From Amycolatopsis tucumanensis (GTDB lineage Bacteria > Actinomycetota > Actinomycetes > Mycobacteriales > Pseudonocardiaceae), in assembly GCF_021654135.1 (NCBI RefSeq), contig NZ_JAKGSD010000029.1, forward strand, positions 45,581 to 109,580: DNA of 64,000 nucleotides, read 5' to 3'. Of this stretch, positions 23,674-34,224 are shown one piece after another. Positions within the stretch are counted from its first letter, which is position 1; every line of letters begins with the position of its first letter. Under the pieces are notes generated by a model. The model was not told the origin of the DNA, ran no database searches, and saw only the letters and a list, made by a program, of their open reading frames with translations. The translations under genes were made by a program, and so were the position numbers.

Positions 23674-24837
23674 CTACAGCCGTTCCAGGATGGTCGCCGT
23701 CGACAGCGCTCCGCCCGCGCACATCGTCACCAGCGCGGTCGCGCCGTCGCGGCGTTCCAGCTCGTGCAGGGCCGTCGTCAACAGGCGCGCGCCGGTGCTG
23801 CCCACCGGGTGCCCCAGCGCGATGGCGCCGCCGTTGACGTTCACCCGCTCGGGATCCGGCTCGTGCACCTGCTGCCAGGACAGCACCACCGAGGCGAACG
23901 CTTCGTTGACCTCGAACACATCGAGATCACCGACCGCCATCCGGGCGCGCGACAGCACCCGCGTCGTCGCCTGCACCGGGCCGTCCAGGTGGTAGTACGG
24001 CTCGGCGCCGACCAGTGCCTGCGCGCGGATCCGCGCCCGGGGACGCAGGCCCAGCGCCGCCGCCCGCGCGGAGTCCATGATCAGCACGGCCGCCGCGCCG
24101 TCGGAGATCTGGGACGACGTGCCGGCGGTGTGCACGCCACCGTCGAGCACCGGCTTCAACCGGGCCAGCCCCTCCAGCGTGGTGTCGCGCAGACCCTGGT
24201 CGCGGGTGACCAGCCGGGTCTCCCCGGTGGGCCTGCCCTCCGCGTCGAGCACCGGCGCCTTCACCGGCGTCACCTCGCGGTCGAACCGGCCCTGCGCCCA
24301 CGCCGTCGCCGCCTTGGTCTGCGACGCCACCCCGAACCGGTCGACGTCCTCCCGGGTGATGCCGCGCCGCTCGGCGATCCGCTCGGCCGCGCCGTACTGG
24401 TTGGGCATGTCGATCGCCCACGAGGCGGGCTTCGGCGCGCCCGCGTCCACGCCGCGGTTCGCGCCCAGCGGGATGCGGCTCATCGCCTCCACCCCGCACG
24501 CGATGCCGGCCTCGATCGCGTCTGCCGCGATCAACCCGGCCACCAGGTGCGCGGCCTGCTGGGCCGAGCCGCACTGCGCGTCGATCGTCGTCGCGCCGGT
24601 CGTCTCCGGCAGGCCGGCGTGCAGCCACGCCGTGCGCGTCACGTTGCCCGACTGCTCACCCGCCTGCGTGACGCAACCGCCGATAACCTGTTCCACGATC
24701 GCGGCGTCCAGCCCGGCCCGCTCGACCAGCGCCCGCTGCGCCACGCCCAGCAGCTCGGCCGCGTGCAACCCGGCCAGCCAGCCACGCCGCTTCCCGATCG
24801 GGGTCCGCACGGCCTCGACGATGACGGGTTCACCCAC
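23674..24837 (-). CDS. fadA5: Steroid 3-ketoacyl-CoA thiolase FadA5
   Basis: 387 aa; M. tuberculosis FadA5 (Rv3546) has 391 and very similar blocks: PVIVEAVRTPIGKR, VIGGCVTQAGEQSGN, GTSSQISDGAAAVL, VGAEPYYHLDGPVQ, NVNGGAIALGHPVG. The catalytic Cys is residue 89 (DAQCGSAQQ), the His is in ALGHPVGSTG and the second Cys in CAGGALS. It removes acetyl-CoA or propionyl-CoA in side-chain beta-oxidation of sterols. It is divergent from cyp125, as in M. tuberculosis, with KstR sites on both sides of the intergenic region. Confidence 0.94.
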   Translation of the reverse strand: MGEPVIVEAVRTPIGKRRGWLAGLHAAELLGVAQRALVERAGLDAAIVEQVIGGCVTQAGEQSGNVTRTAWLHAGLPETTGATTIDAQCGSAQQAAHLVAGLIAADAIEAGIACGVEAMSRIPLGANRGVDAGAPKPASWAIDMPNQYGAAERIAERRGITREDVDRFGVASQTKAATAWAQGRFDREVTPVKAPVLDAEGRPTGETRLVTRDQGLRDTTLEGLARLKPVLDGGVHTAGTSSQISDGAAAVLIMDSARAAALGLRPRARIRAQALVGAEPYYHLDGPVQATTRVLSRARMAVGDLDVFEVNEAFASVVLSWQQVHEPDPERVNVNGGAIALGHPVGSTGARLLTTALHELERRDGATALVTMCAGGALSTATILERL

Positions 24838-24870
24838 GGCAGCTCTCCTCCACTCGACTCTCGTTCAAAG

Positions 24871-24884
24871 TAGAACTTGTTTCA
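24871..24884. promoter_or_regulatory. KstR operator, exact match (ahead of fadA5)
   Basis: TAGAACTTGTTTCA satisfies TnnAACnnGTTnnA. It lies 33 bases upstream of the fadA5 start, in the 221-base region shared with cyp125. Confidence 0.85.
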
Positions 24885-25014
24885 ATATTGAGCAAGTGTG
24901 ACCCAGGTCAACCGCCATTTGGTGACCAATCGGACCACCAGGGCTTTCAAGATCGAGTAAACGGGTTTCACTCAACCTCTCGACTTAGTTAACACCGTAT
25001 GCTCTAATCGGGTT

Positions 25015-25028
25015 TAGAACGTGTTCCA
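25015..25028. promoter_or_regulatory. KstR operator, exact match (ahead of cyp125)
   Basis: TAGAACGTGTTCCA satisfies TnnAACnnGTTnnA. It lies 30 bases upstream of the cyp125 GTG, so the divergent promoters of fadA5 and cyp125 each have an operator. Confidence 0.88.
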
Positions 25029-25058
25029 CGACGACGTGAGGCACCTCGGGAGGTAGCC

Positions 25059-26285
25059 GTGGCCACGCCCCTGATCCCCGCCGGCTTCGATTTCACCGAC
25101 CCCGACCTGATCGCGGCAAGGCTTCCGCTGGAGGAGTTCGCCGAGCTCCGCAAGACCGCGCCGGTCTGGTGGAACGCGCAGCCGCACAACCGCGCGGGCT
25201 TCCGCGACGACGGGTTCTGGGTCGTCACCCGGCACGAGGACGTCAAGACCGTGTCGAGGGACAGCGAGCTGTACTCCTCGCAGGAGAAGCTCGCGATCAT
25301 CCGGTTCGACGAGAACATGACCGACGAGGGTCTCGACGCGAACCGCCTCGTCCTGCTCAACATGGACGCGCCCCAGCACACCAAGCTGCGCCGCATCGTG
25401 TCGAAGGGCTTCACGCCCCGGGCCATCGCGCGCCTGGAGGACACCCTCCGCGACCGCGCCGCGCGCATCGTGCACGAGGCGAAGAAGAAGGGCTCCGGCG
25501 ACTTCGTCGAGGACGTCGCGTGCGAGCTGCCGCTGCAGGCCATCGCCGAGCTCATCGGCATCCCGCAGGAGGACCGCCGCAAGATCTTCGACTGGTCCAA
25601 CCAGATGATCGGCTACGACGACCCGGAGTACGACGTCGAGCCGATCGCTGCCTCCGCCGAACTCGTCGGCTACGCATGGAACATGGCCGAGGAACGCCGG
25701 AAGTGCCCGATGGACGACATCGTCACCAAGCTCGTCCAGGCCGATGTGGACGGTGAGTCGCTCAGCTCGGAGGAGTTCGGGTTCTTCGTCATCCTGCTGT
25801 CCGTGGCGGGCAACGAGACCACCCGAAACGCCATCACCCACGGCATGAAGGCCATGCTCGACCACCCCGACCAGTGGGAGCTCTACCGCGAGCAGCGGCC
25901 GAAGACGGCGCCGGACGAGATCGTCCGCTGGGCCACCCCGGTGATCGCCTTCCAGCGCACCGCGACCGCCGACACCGAGCTGGGCGGCCAGCACATCCGC
26001 AAGGGCGACCGGGTCGGCATGTTCTACAGCTCGGCCAACTTCGACCCCGAGGTGTTCGACGAGCCCGAGAAGTTCGACGTGCTGCGGGATCCGAACCCGC
26101 ACGTCGGCTTCGGCGGCACCGGCTCGCACTACTGCATCGGGGCGAATCTCGCGCGCCTGGAGATCGACCTGATCTTCAACGCCATCGCCGACGAAATGCC
26201 TGGTATCCGCGAAATCGCGGCGCCGGAGCGGCTGCGGTCGGGCTGGCTCAACGGCATCAAGCACTACCGGGTCGCCTACGAATAG
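25059..26285 (+). CDS. cyp125: Steroid C26 monooxygenase CYP125
   Basis: 408 aa from a GTG preceded by GGGAGG. Cytochrome P450 features: oxygen-binding helix LLSVAGNETTRNAITHG, ExxR in DEIVRWATP, and the haem loop FGGTGSHYCIG with the ligand Cys359. Distinctive CYP125 residues are seen in MDAPQHTKLRRIVSKGFTPR. CYP125 oxidises the terminal C26 methyl group of cholesterol and cholest-4-en-3-one to start side-chain degradation. It carries its own KstR operator. An electron-donor ferredoxin is not encoded nearby. Confidence 0.93.
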   Translation: MATPLIPAGFDFTDPDLIAARLPLEEFAELRKTAPVWWNAQPHNRAGFRDDGFWVVTRHEDVKTVSRDSELYSSQEKLAIIRFDENMTDEGLDANRLVLLNMDAPQHTKLRRIVSKGFTPRAIARLEDTLRDRAARIVHEAKKKGSGDFVEDVACELPLQAIAELIGIPQEDRRKIFDWSNQMIGYDDPEYDVEPIAASAELVGYAWNMAEERRKCPMDDIVTKLVQADVDGESLSSEEFGFFVILLSVAGNETTRNAITHGMKAMLDHPDQWELYREQRPKTAPDEIVRWATPVIAFQRTATADTELGGQHIRKGDRVGMFYSSANFDPEVFDEPEKFDVLRDPNPHVGFGGTGSHYCIGANLARLEIDLIFNAIADEMPGIREIAAPERLRSGWLNGIKHYRVAYE

Positions 26286-26328
26286 GGGTTACGCTGCACC
26301 TCTGGTCCTCGTCGCCAGGAGGTGCCCG

Positions 26329-27849
26329 GTGCCCGTCGTCCCGCCCACCCCGGAAGAACTCGCCGAGCTCGCCGCCCGTCACGGCTTCCGCCTCGGCGAA
26401 GCCGACCGCAAGTCCTTCGCCGGTCTCGTGGAGGCCAACCTCGCCGCCCACGAGGCCGTCGAGCGCCTGTACACCCGCTCGGCGCCCAGCGCCCCGCACC
26501 GCGATTACGAGTGGCCGGAGGACAACCCGCTGGGCGCGTGGTACGTGCGCACCCGGATCCCGCCGACCGGCGACGGTCCGCTGAGCGGCCGCGAGGTCGT
26601 GATCAAGGACAACATCGCGGTCGCCGGGGTGCCGATGATGAACGGATCCCGCGCGGTGGAGGGGTTCGTGCCGCGCCGGGACGCGACCGTCGTGAGCCGG
26701 GTGCTCGCGGCGGGCGGCACGATCGTCGGCAAGGCGGTGTGCGAGGACCTGTGCTACTCCGGGTCCAGCTTCACCTCCGCCTCCGGTCCGGTGCGCAACC
26801 CGTGGGACCCCACCCGGCACGCCGGCGGCTCGTCGTCCGGCAACGCGGCCCTGCTCGCCGCCGGTGAAGCCGATTTCGCGATCGGCGGCGACCAGGGCGG
26901 TTCGGTGCGGATGCCGGCGGCGTTCTGCGGCGTGGTCGGGCACAAGCCGACGCACGGGCTCGTGCCCTACACCGGCGCGTTCCCCATCGAAACCACGATC
27001 GACCACCTCGGCCCGATGACCCGCACGGTCCGGGACGCCGCGCTGCTGCTGAGCGTCCTCGCCGGTGACGACGGCTTCGACCCGCGCCAGTTCCGCACGC
27101 CGGAGCCGCCGGACTACCTGGCCGCGGTCGAGCAGGACATCCGCGGCGTGCGGGTCGGCGTGCTCACCGAGGGCTTCGGCCTGCCGATGTCCGAACCGGG
27201 CGTCGACGACGCGGTCCGCGCCGCGGCCGACCGGCTCGCGGCGGCGGGCGCCGTGGTGTCCGAGGTCAGCGTGCCGTGGCACCGCGACGGGCTGGACGTG
27301 TGGACCGTGATCGGTACGGACGGCACGGCGCGCCAGATGATCGACGGCAACGGCTACGGCATGAACGTGCCCGGCCGGTACGACCCGGAGCTGATGGTGC
27401 ACTTCGCGCAGGGGCGGCGCGTGCACGCCGACGACATGTCGGACACGCTCAAGACCATGATCCTCACCGGCGCGTACGCCGCGGAACGCTACGACATGCG
27501 CCACTACGCGATGGCGCGCGAGCTGGCGTGGGAGCTGCGCGCCGGCTACGACGCGGCGCTGACCGAGGTGGACGTGCTGGTGCTGCCGACGGTCCCGTAC
27601 GTGGCGAAGCCCCTGCCCGGCCCGGACGCGACGCGCGAGGAGCGGATGGTCAACGCGCTGGGCATGGTCGGCAACACGGCACCCTTCGACGCGAGCGGCC
27701 ACCCGGCGATCTCGGTGCCCGCCGCGCCGGTGGACGGCTTGCCGACGGGCTTGATGATCGCGGGCCGCCGCTTCGACGACGCGATGTGCCTCCGGGTGGC
27801 GGCTGCTTATGAGCGGGAGGTGGGCGGTTTCCCGGTCGCCGCCCGGTAG
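26329..27849 (+). CDS. Amidase (amidase signature family)
   Basis: 506 aa, GTG start (VPVVPPTPEELAEL). The Ser-cisSer-Lys triad is recognisable: Lys93 (VIKDNIAVAG), the serine cluster GGSSSGN at 167-171 and Ser192 in GGDQGGSVRMP. The alpha-helical N-terminal extension of about 80 residues resembles nitrile-pathway amidases. It likely hydrolyses a small amide to the acid and ammonia. It sits 43 bases after cyp125 but has no link to steroid breakdown that I can see; its 3' end overlaps the convergent reductase-like gene by 43 bases. Confidence 0.85.
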   Translation: MPVVPPTPEELAELAARHGFRLGEADRKSFAGLVEANLAAHEAVERLYTRSAPSAPHRDYEWPEDNPLGAWYVRTRIPPTGDGPLSGREVVIKDNIAVAGVPMMNGSRAVEGFVPRRDATVVSRVLAAGGTIVGKAVCEDLCYSGSSFTSASGPVRNPWDPTRHAGGSSSGNAALLAAGEADFAIGGDQGGSVRMPAAFCGVVGHKPTHGLVPYTGAFPIETTIDHLGPMTRTVRDAALLLSVLAGDDGFDPRQFRTPEPPDYLAAVEQDIRGVRVGVLTEGFGLPMSEPGVDDAVRAAADRLAAAGAVVSEVSVPWHRDGLDVWTVIGTDGTARQMIDGNGYGMNVPGRYDPELMVHFAQGRRVHADDMSDTLKTMILTGAYAAERYDMRHYAMARELAWELRAGYDAALTEVDVLVLPTVPYVAKPLPGPDATREERMVNALGMVGNTAPFDASGHPAISVPAAPVDGLPTGLMIAGRRFDDAMCLRVAAAYEREVGGFPVAAR

Positions 27850-28379
27850 GTCAGGAGCGCCGCGGCGCCCTGCTGCCGGACCGCGTGGAGCCGCAGATCC
27901 GCGGGCGCGGTGAACAGCCGCCGCCCGGTGCCGAGCGCCGTCGGGAACACCAGGAGCCGGTACTCGTCGACGAGGTTCTCGGCGGCGAGGGCGTGCACGA
28001 CGCCGATGCTGCCGGTGACGATGAGGTCCCGGTCCGTCCCGCGCACCGCCGAGGCCAGGTCCCCGTCGAGCACGGACGAGTTCTGCCACGCGTCCGCGCT
28101 GGTCAGCGAGCGGGACACGACGAGCTTCGGGATGGCGTTCATCTTCGCCGAGAACTCGTCGGTCCGGCCCGGCCAGAGCTTCGCGAACAGCTCCCACGTG
28201 ACGCGGCCCAGCAGCAGCATGCCGGTGTCGAGCAGCGCGCCGAGCCCGAACTTGTCGCCGGCCACCGCCTCGGGGCCGTGCCGGAACGCCCAGCCGCCGC
28301 CCGGTGTGCCGCCGGATCCGTCCGGGTCCTCGACGACGCCGTCCAGCGTGACGAACTCGATGACGATCAACGTGCCCAT
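27807..28379 (-). CDS. Dihydrofolate reductase/RibD C-terminal-like protein
   Basis: 190 aa, start MGTLIVIEFVTLDGVVEDPDG, the usual beginning of this small family of RibD-like reductases. Further hallmarks are LLLGRVTWELFAKLWPG and DLIVTGSIGVVHALAAENLVDEYRL. Members reduce NADPH-dependent substrates of unknown identity. The gene is divergent from a SigG-type ECF sigma gene 81 bases away, an arrangement often seen for this pair, and converges with the amidase gene. Confidence 0.8.
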   Translation of the reverse strand: MGTLIVIEFVTLDGVVEDPDGSGGTPGGGWAFRHGPEAVAGDKFGLGALLDTGMLLLGRVTWELFAKLWPGRTDEFSAKMNAIPKLVVSRSLTSADAWQNSSVLDGDLASAVRGTDRDLIVTGSIGVVHALAAENLVDEYRLLVFPTALGTGRRLFTAPADLRLHAVRQQGAAALLTYRAATGKPPTSRS

Positions 28380-28460
28380 GTGCACTCCTCGGTTGTCCTC
28401 TGCCGGCCCGGTGTGGCCCGGCGGAGGTACATACCGGCGGGTGCCGCCATACTCATCGCG

Positions 28461-29401
28461 ATGGCCACGGTGGATTTCGCAGCGCTGACCGAACCGCACC
28501 GGGCGGAGCTGCTGGCGTACTGCTACCGGATGCTCGGGTCGGTCCACGAGGCCGAGGACCTGGTGCAGGAGACCATGTTGCGGGCGTGGCAGGCCCGCGA
28601 GCGCTACGACGAGCGGCGGGCGTCGATCCGCACCTGGCTGTACCGCATCGCGACCAACGCCTGCCTGACCGCGCTGGCGGGCAAGGCGCGCCGGCCGCTC
28701 CCGTCCGGGCTGGGCGCGCCCAGCACCGACCCGGGGGAGCCGCTGCGGCCGGCCTTCGACGTGCCCTGGTTGCAGCCCTTCCCCGACGCCCGGCTCGGCG
28801 ATCCGGCGGACCAGGTCGTGCGGCGGGACAGCATGCGGCTGGCGCTGGTCGCGGCCATGCAGACGCTGCCGCCGCGGCAGCGGGCCGTCTGGGTGCTGCG
28901 CGAGGTCCTGGCTTTCAGCGCCGCCGAGGTGGCCGGACTGCTGGACACGTCGGTCGCTTCGGTGAACAGCGCCCTGCAGCGGGCGCGGGCGGGGTTGTCC
29001 GTCGCGGCCCTCGAAGACGTCGCCCCGTCCGGCGACCCCGCTGCGCGCCGCACCGTGGAGGCCTACGTCCGAGCGTTCGAGGCGGCCGACGTGGACGCGC
29101 TGGTCGAGTTGCTCACCCACGATGCCGTGCTGGAGATGCCGCCGGTGCCCCCGTGGTACCGCGGCCGCGACGACTACGCCGCGTTCATCCGGCGGGTGTT
29201 CGCGATGCGCGGCGTGGGCTGGCGGATGGTCCCGACCGGGGCGAACGGCCAGCCGGCCGCGGCCGCCTACGCCCCGGATCCCGCGGGCGGGCACCGCCTG
29301 CACACCCTGCAGGTGTTCACCGTCGCCGGCGAGCGGATCACCCGCACGGTCGTCTTTCAGGACCCGGCGGTGTTCGCGGCCTTCGATCTGCCCACCGCCG
29401 T

Positions 29402-29405
<4 letters not shown>
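28461..29405 (+). CDS. ECF sigma factor with SnoaL-like C-terminal domain (SigG/SigX5 type)
   Basis: 314 aa. Region 2 is CYRMLGSVHEAEDLVQETML with TWLYRIATNACLTAL; region 4 is LPPRQRAVWVLREVLAFSA then AEVAGLLDTSVASVNSALQRA. After about residue 195 comes a SnoaL-like domain (RTVEAYVRAFEAADVDALVE, then PPWYRGRDDYAAF). Such long ECF factors have no cognate anti-sigma factor; the SnoaL domain is thought to regulate activity. The last 4 bases overlap ltp3 in convergent orientation. Confidence 0.85.
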
Positions 29406-30559
<1,154 letters not shown>

Positions 30560-30561
30560 TC

Positions 30562-31611
30562 TCACGCCTCCAGGACCGCGACGAGGTTCTGCTGCAGGGC
30601 CGGGCCGCTGGTCGCGTGCGCGAGCACCTTCGAGGCCTGGCCGGTGAGGATCCGGGTGGCGGCCTCGCCGATGCGCGCCAGCCCGGCCGCGAACATCGGG
30701 TTGCCGGTGAGCACACCGCCCGAGGGGTTGACGCGGACGTCGTCGCCGAGCCCGAGCGCGGTCCGCAGGATCAGTTCCTGGTGGGTGAACGGCGCGTGCA
30801 GTTCGGCGACCTCTACGTCACCGGTGCCGACCGCCTGCCCGGCCGCTTCGGTGGACGGCGACCGGGTCAGGTCACGCGCGCCGAGCACGGGCGTGTCCAC
30901 CCGGTGCTCGATGCCGGTGATGACCGCGGGCCGCTCGGCGAACTCGTGCGCCCGCTCGGCGGCGGCGAGGACGATCACCGCGGCGCCGTCGGTCACCGGC
31001 GCGATGTCGTGCGCCCGCAACGGATCGGCGACGTAGGGCGCGTCCAGCAGGTCGGCGATCTCGCTGGCGCCGGAGAACTGGGCGTGCGGGTTGCGGGTGG
31101 CGTCGGCGCGGCTGCGCGCGGCCACCGCGGCCAGGTCCTTCTCGCTCCACAGGCCGGCGTCCAGCCCGAGCCGCGCCTGCAGGCCCGCGATGCTCACCGA
31201 GTCCGGCCACAGCGGCGCGACCGTGTACGGGTCGAGCTGCAGCGCCAGCACCCGGCGCAGCTGCCCGGCGGAGGACTTGCCGAAGCCGTAGACCAGCGCG
31301 GTGTCGACCTCGCCGGTACGGATCTTCAGCCACGCCTCGTACAGCGCCCAGGCCGCGTCCATCTCCACGTGCGACTCGTGGATCGGCGGGAACGCGCCGA
31401 TCGCGTCGATCGCGGAGATGAACGAGAACGCCCGGCCCGCCAGGTAGTCCGACGAGCCGGAGCACCAGAACCCGATGTCCGACTTGGACAGTCCGGTCTG
31501 CTCGTAGACCTGGGCGAAGATGGGCACGAGCATCTCCACGCCGTTCGTGGTGCCCGGTGTGGAGCGCACGTTCGGGGCCTGGGCGAACCCGACCACCGCG
31601 ACGTCTCGCAT
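30562..31611 (-). CDS. ltp4: Ltp4-like thiolase-fold lipid-transfer protein (steroid retro-aldolase family)
   Basis: 349 aa, near the size of Ltp4 (Rv3522, 354 aa). It starts MRDVAVVGFAQAPNVRSTPG and includes DIGFWCSGSSDYLAGRAFSF and the C-terminal NPSGGVLTGNPMFAAGL. It is the smaller partner of the Ltp3/Ltp4 pair; neither has the classic thiolase acyl-Cys in an active loop. It lies 12 bases downstream of the double-DUF35 gene. The three proteins probably form one complex, by analogy with Ltp2 and the DUF35 domain of ChsH2. Confidence 0.88.
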   Translation of the reverse strand: MRDVAVVGFAQAPNVRSTPGTTNGVEMLVPIFAQVYEQTGLSKSDIGFWCSGSSDYLAGRAFSFISAIDAIGAFPPIHESHVEMDAAWALYEAWLKIRTGEVDTALVYGFGKSSAGQLRRVLALQLDPYTVAPLWPDSVSIAGLQARLGLDAGLWSEKDLAAVAARSRADATRNPHAQFSGASEIADLLDAPYVADPLRAHDIAPVTDGAAVIVLAAAERAHEFAERPAVITGIEHRVDTPVLGARDLTRSPSTEAAGQAVGTGDVEVAELHAPFTHQELILRTALGLGDDVRVNPSGGVLTGNPMFAAGLARIGEAATRILTGQASKVLAHATSGPALQQNLVAVLEA

Positions 31612-31623
31612 GGCAGTTCCCCT

Positions 31624-32580
31624 CTACAGGTGGTGGGCGAAGGACTCGTAGGGCGCGTCCGGCTCGCCGGTCGGCTCGAAGTGGCTGATGTTCTCCAGGC
31701 TCGTCCACCACTCGTCACGTGGTTTCCAGTTCGCCTTCACCCGCATGCCCATCCGGACATCGGCGGCGTCGCAGCCGAGGACGAGGTGCAGGAACGCGAT
31801 GTCGGCGCCGTCGAGCAGGATGTAGGCCGCGACGTAGGGCGGCTTGATGCGCTGGCCGAGGAACGGCACGTTGACGATGCAGAACGTGGTGACGATCCCG
31901 GTGTCCGGCAGTTCCACTTCGTCCACTGTGGGCACGCCGTCGGTCGGACAGGCGCCGCGTGGCGGGATGTAGACCTTCTCGCACTTCGGGCAGCGCTGGC
32001 CGATGAGCTTGCCCTCGGCGAGGCCGCGCAGGTAACGGCTCTCCTCCGGCGACGCCGAGTGCTGGTAGTGCAGCTCGATCGGGGTGACCATCACACCGTC
32101 CTGTTGGGACTTCGGCGGTGGCGCGGGGGAGGGCCCGTCGTCGGCGCCGACGGGCAGGAAGTAGGCGATGTCGCGGATGTGGCCGGCGGGTTCGTCGGCC
32201 CAGCGCACGCGCACCCGCATCCCGGTGCGCATCTCGGCTGGGCTGTTCACGTGCACGGCGTGCAGCATCGCGGTGTCGGCGCCGTCCAGGCGGACCAGCG
32301 CCCACGCGAACGGCGTGGTCAGCGGCTGGCCGTCCAGCGGTTCGGGGATCCAGGACCAGGTCAGCACGGTGCCCTCGTCGGACACCGGCACGAACTCGGT
32401 GAGCGCCGCGGCGGTGACCGGGTCGTACTCCACCGGCGGCACGTGCACGCGGCCGTCCGAGCCGCGCACGCCCTCGATGCGGCGCTCGCGCAGTCCGGCG
32501 GCGAACCGGCCGAGCACGGGCCCGAGGGAGCGGGTGTAGTCGAAGGCGAGATCCAGCGGCGCGGACAGCGGTGTACTCAC
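31624..32580 (-). CDS. Double DUF35 (OB-fold/zinc ribbon) acyl-CoA-associated protein, Rv3521-like
   Basis: 318 aa from the GTG at 32580 (VSTPLSAPLDLAFDYTRS). It has two tandem OB-fold DUF35 modules joined by a Pro-rich linker (GPSPAPPPKS) near residue 155. The first has lost the zinc ribbon. The second keeps it in QRCPKCEKVYIPPRGACP and closes with MRVKANWKP. DUF35 proteins bind thiolase-fold partners and acyl-CoA; in ChsH2 this module activates Ltp2. First gene of the operon with ltp4 and ltp3, with two KstR-type sites in the divergent region ahead of it. Confidence 0.82.
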   Translation of the reverse strand: MSTPLSAPLDLAFDYTRSLGPVLGRFAAGLRERRIEGVRGSDGRVHVPPVEYDPVTAAALTEFVPVSDEGTVLTWSWIPEPLDGQPLTTPFAWALVRLDGADTAMLHAVHVNSPAEMRTGMRVRVRWADEPAGHIRDIAYFLPVGADDGPSPAPPPKSQQDGVMVTPIELHYQHSASPEESRYLRGLAEGKLIGQRCPKCEKVYIPPRGACPTDGVPTVDEVELPDTGIVTTFCIVNVPFLGQRIKPPYVAAYILLDGADIAFLHLVLGCDAADVRMGMRVKANWKPRDEWWTSLENISHFEPTGEPDAPYESFAHHL

Positions 32581-32589
32581 GATTCGAAG

Positions 32590-32603
32590 TGAAACACGTT
32601 CTC
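32590..32603. promoter_or_regulatory. KstR operator, near match (ahead of the DUF35-ltp4-ltp3 operon)
   Basis: TGAAACACGTTCTC differs from TnnAACnnGTTnnA only in the last base. It lies 9 bases from the DUF35 start codon. Confidence 0.6.
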
Positions 32604-32645
32604 GATCTGGCGGCAAGACGCTCTGCCGGAAGGTTGCGCGGTAAG

Positions 32646-32659
32646 TGGAACAAGTTCTA
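32646..32659. promoter_or_regulatory. KstR operator, exact match (ahead of the acyl-CoA synthetase)
   Basis: TGGAACAAGTTCTA satisfies TnnAACnnGTTnnA, 11 bases before the ATG at 32671. Confidence 0.82.
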
Positions 32660-32670
32660 GATTCGGGTGC

Positions 32671-34224
32671 ATGACCACTGCACTGGAGACGATCGGCCTG
32701 TGGAACATCGCGGCCGGGCAGCCGGACCGGACGGCGATCGTGAACCCCGACGGCAGCGAGGTCGGTTACGGCGCGCTCGCCGACAAGGCCAACGCCTACG
32801 CGCGCGGCCTGCGCGAGCTGGGCCTGGAGACCGGCGACGTCGTGGTGGTGCTGCAGCCCAACAGCGACGAGCTGCTGGCCGCGTACTTCGCCGCGCTGCA
32901 GACCGGGCTGTACGTGGTGATGGTCAACTGGCACTTGGTCGGGCCCGAGGTGGCCTACATCCTGTCCGATTCGGGGGCGAAGGCGTTCCTCGCGCACGAG
33001 CGGTTCGCTGAGGTGGCGATCGCCGCGGCGGACGAGGCCGGGGTGCCCGCTTCCGGCCGGTTCGCGGTGGGGCGCATCGAGGGGTTCCGCGCCGTGGCCG
33101 AGCTGGGCGCCGGGGGGAGCGGGCGCCCGGAGGGGCGGACGGCGGGGTCGCCGATGCTCTACACCTCCGGCACGACGGGACGGCCGAAGGGTGTGCGGCG
33201 GCCGCTGAGCGGGGCTGATCCGGACAGCGTGCCCGCCGCGTCCACGTGGTTCTTCGGGATCTTCGGGCTGAAGCCGTTCGACGGCCACGTCCACCTGTGC
33301 GGTTCGCCGCTCTACCACACGGCGGTGCTGAACTTCGCGTCGATCTCGATCCAGCTGGGGCACACGGTCGTGCTGATGGACCGGTGGGACCCGGAGGAGA
33401 TGCTGCGGCTGATCGAGCGGTACCGCGTCACGCACAGCCACATGGTGCCCACGCAGTTCCGGCGCCTGCTCGCGCTGCCGGAGGAGGTGCGGTCGCGCTA
33501 CGATCTGTCGTCGCTGCGGAACATGATCCACGGCGCGGCGCCGTGTCCGCCCGAGGTGAAGCGGCGGATGCTGGAGTGGTGGGGCCCGGTGGTGACCGAC
33601 TACTACGCCGCGACCGAGGGCGGCGGCACGATGATCACCGGCGAGGAGTGGCTGCGCAAACCCGGCTCGGTGGGGCTGCCGTGGCCGGGTTCGGTGATCA
33701 AGATCCTGGACGACGACGGCAACGAGCTGCCCGCGGGCCAGCCCGGCACGGTGTACATGCGGATGGGCTCGTCGACGTTCGAGTACCACAAGGACGCCGA
33801 GAAGACGCGCAAGGCGCGGGTCGGGAACCTGTTCACCCTCGGCGACGTGGGTTACCTGGACGAGGACGGCTACCTGTTCCTGCACGACCGCAAGAACGAC
33901 ATGATCATCTCGGGTGGGGTGAACATCTACCCGGCCGAGATCGAGAACGAACTGGTGATGCACCCGAAGGTCGCGGACGTGGCGGTGTTCGGCATCCCGC
34001 ACGAGGACTGGGGCGAGGAGATCAAGGCGGTCGTCCAGCCGGCGCCGGGAGTTCAGCCGGGGCCCGAGCTGGCGGAGGAGCTGCTGGACTGGGTGCGCGG
34101 CCGGCTGGCGAAGTTCAAGTGGCCCCGCAGTGTGGACTTCGCCGAGGAGCTGCCGCGGGATCCCAACGGGAAGCTGTACAAGCGCAAGCTGCGGGATCCT
34201 TATTGGACGGACCGGAAGATCTGA
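32671..34224 (+). CDS. Acyl-CoA synthetase (AMP-forming), KstR-linked
   Basis: 517 aa. The AMP-binding motif is MLYTSGTTGRPKGVRRP; YYAATEGGG, TLGDVGYLDEDGYLFLHDRKND and the terminal lysine motif NGKLYKRKLRDPYW complete the adenylate-forming fold. Overall it differs from FadD19 encoded 3 kb away and from my memory of FadD3 or FadD17. The operator immediately upstream places it in the steroid regulon, so a sterol side-chain or bile-acid-type carboxylate is a likely substrate. No gene symbol can be given with confidence. The stop is followed by a long GC-rich gap. Confidence 0.8.
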   Translation: MTTALETIGLWNIAAGQPDRTAIVNPDGSEVGYGALADKANAYARGLRELGLETGDVVVVLQPNSDELLAAYFAALQTGLYVVMVNWHLVGPEVAYILSDSGAKAFLAHERFAEVAIAAADEAGVPASGRFAVGRIEGFRAVAELGAGGSGRPEGRTAGSPMLYTSGTTGRPKGVRRPLSGADPDSVPAASTWFFGIFGLKPFDGHVHLCGSPLYHTAVLNFASISIQLGHTVVLMDRWDPEEMLRLIERYRVTHSHMVPTQFRRLLALPEEVRSRYDLSSLRNMIHGAAPCPPEVKRRMLEWWGPVVTDYYAATEGGGTMITGEEWLRKPGSVGLPWPGSVIKILDDDGNELPAGQPGTVYMRMGSSTFEYHKDAEKTRKARVGNLFTLGDVGYLDEDGYLFLHDRKNDMIISGGVNIYPAEIENELVMHPKVADVAVFGIPHEDWGEEIKAVVQPAPGVQPGPELAEELLDWVRGRLAKFKWPRSVDFAEELPRDPNGKLYKRKLRDPYWTDRKI

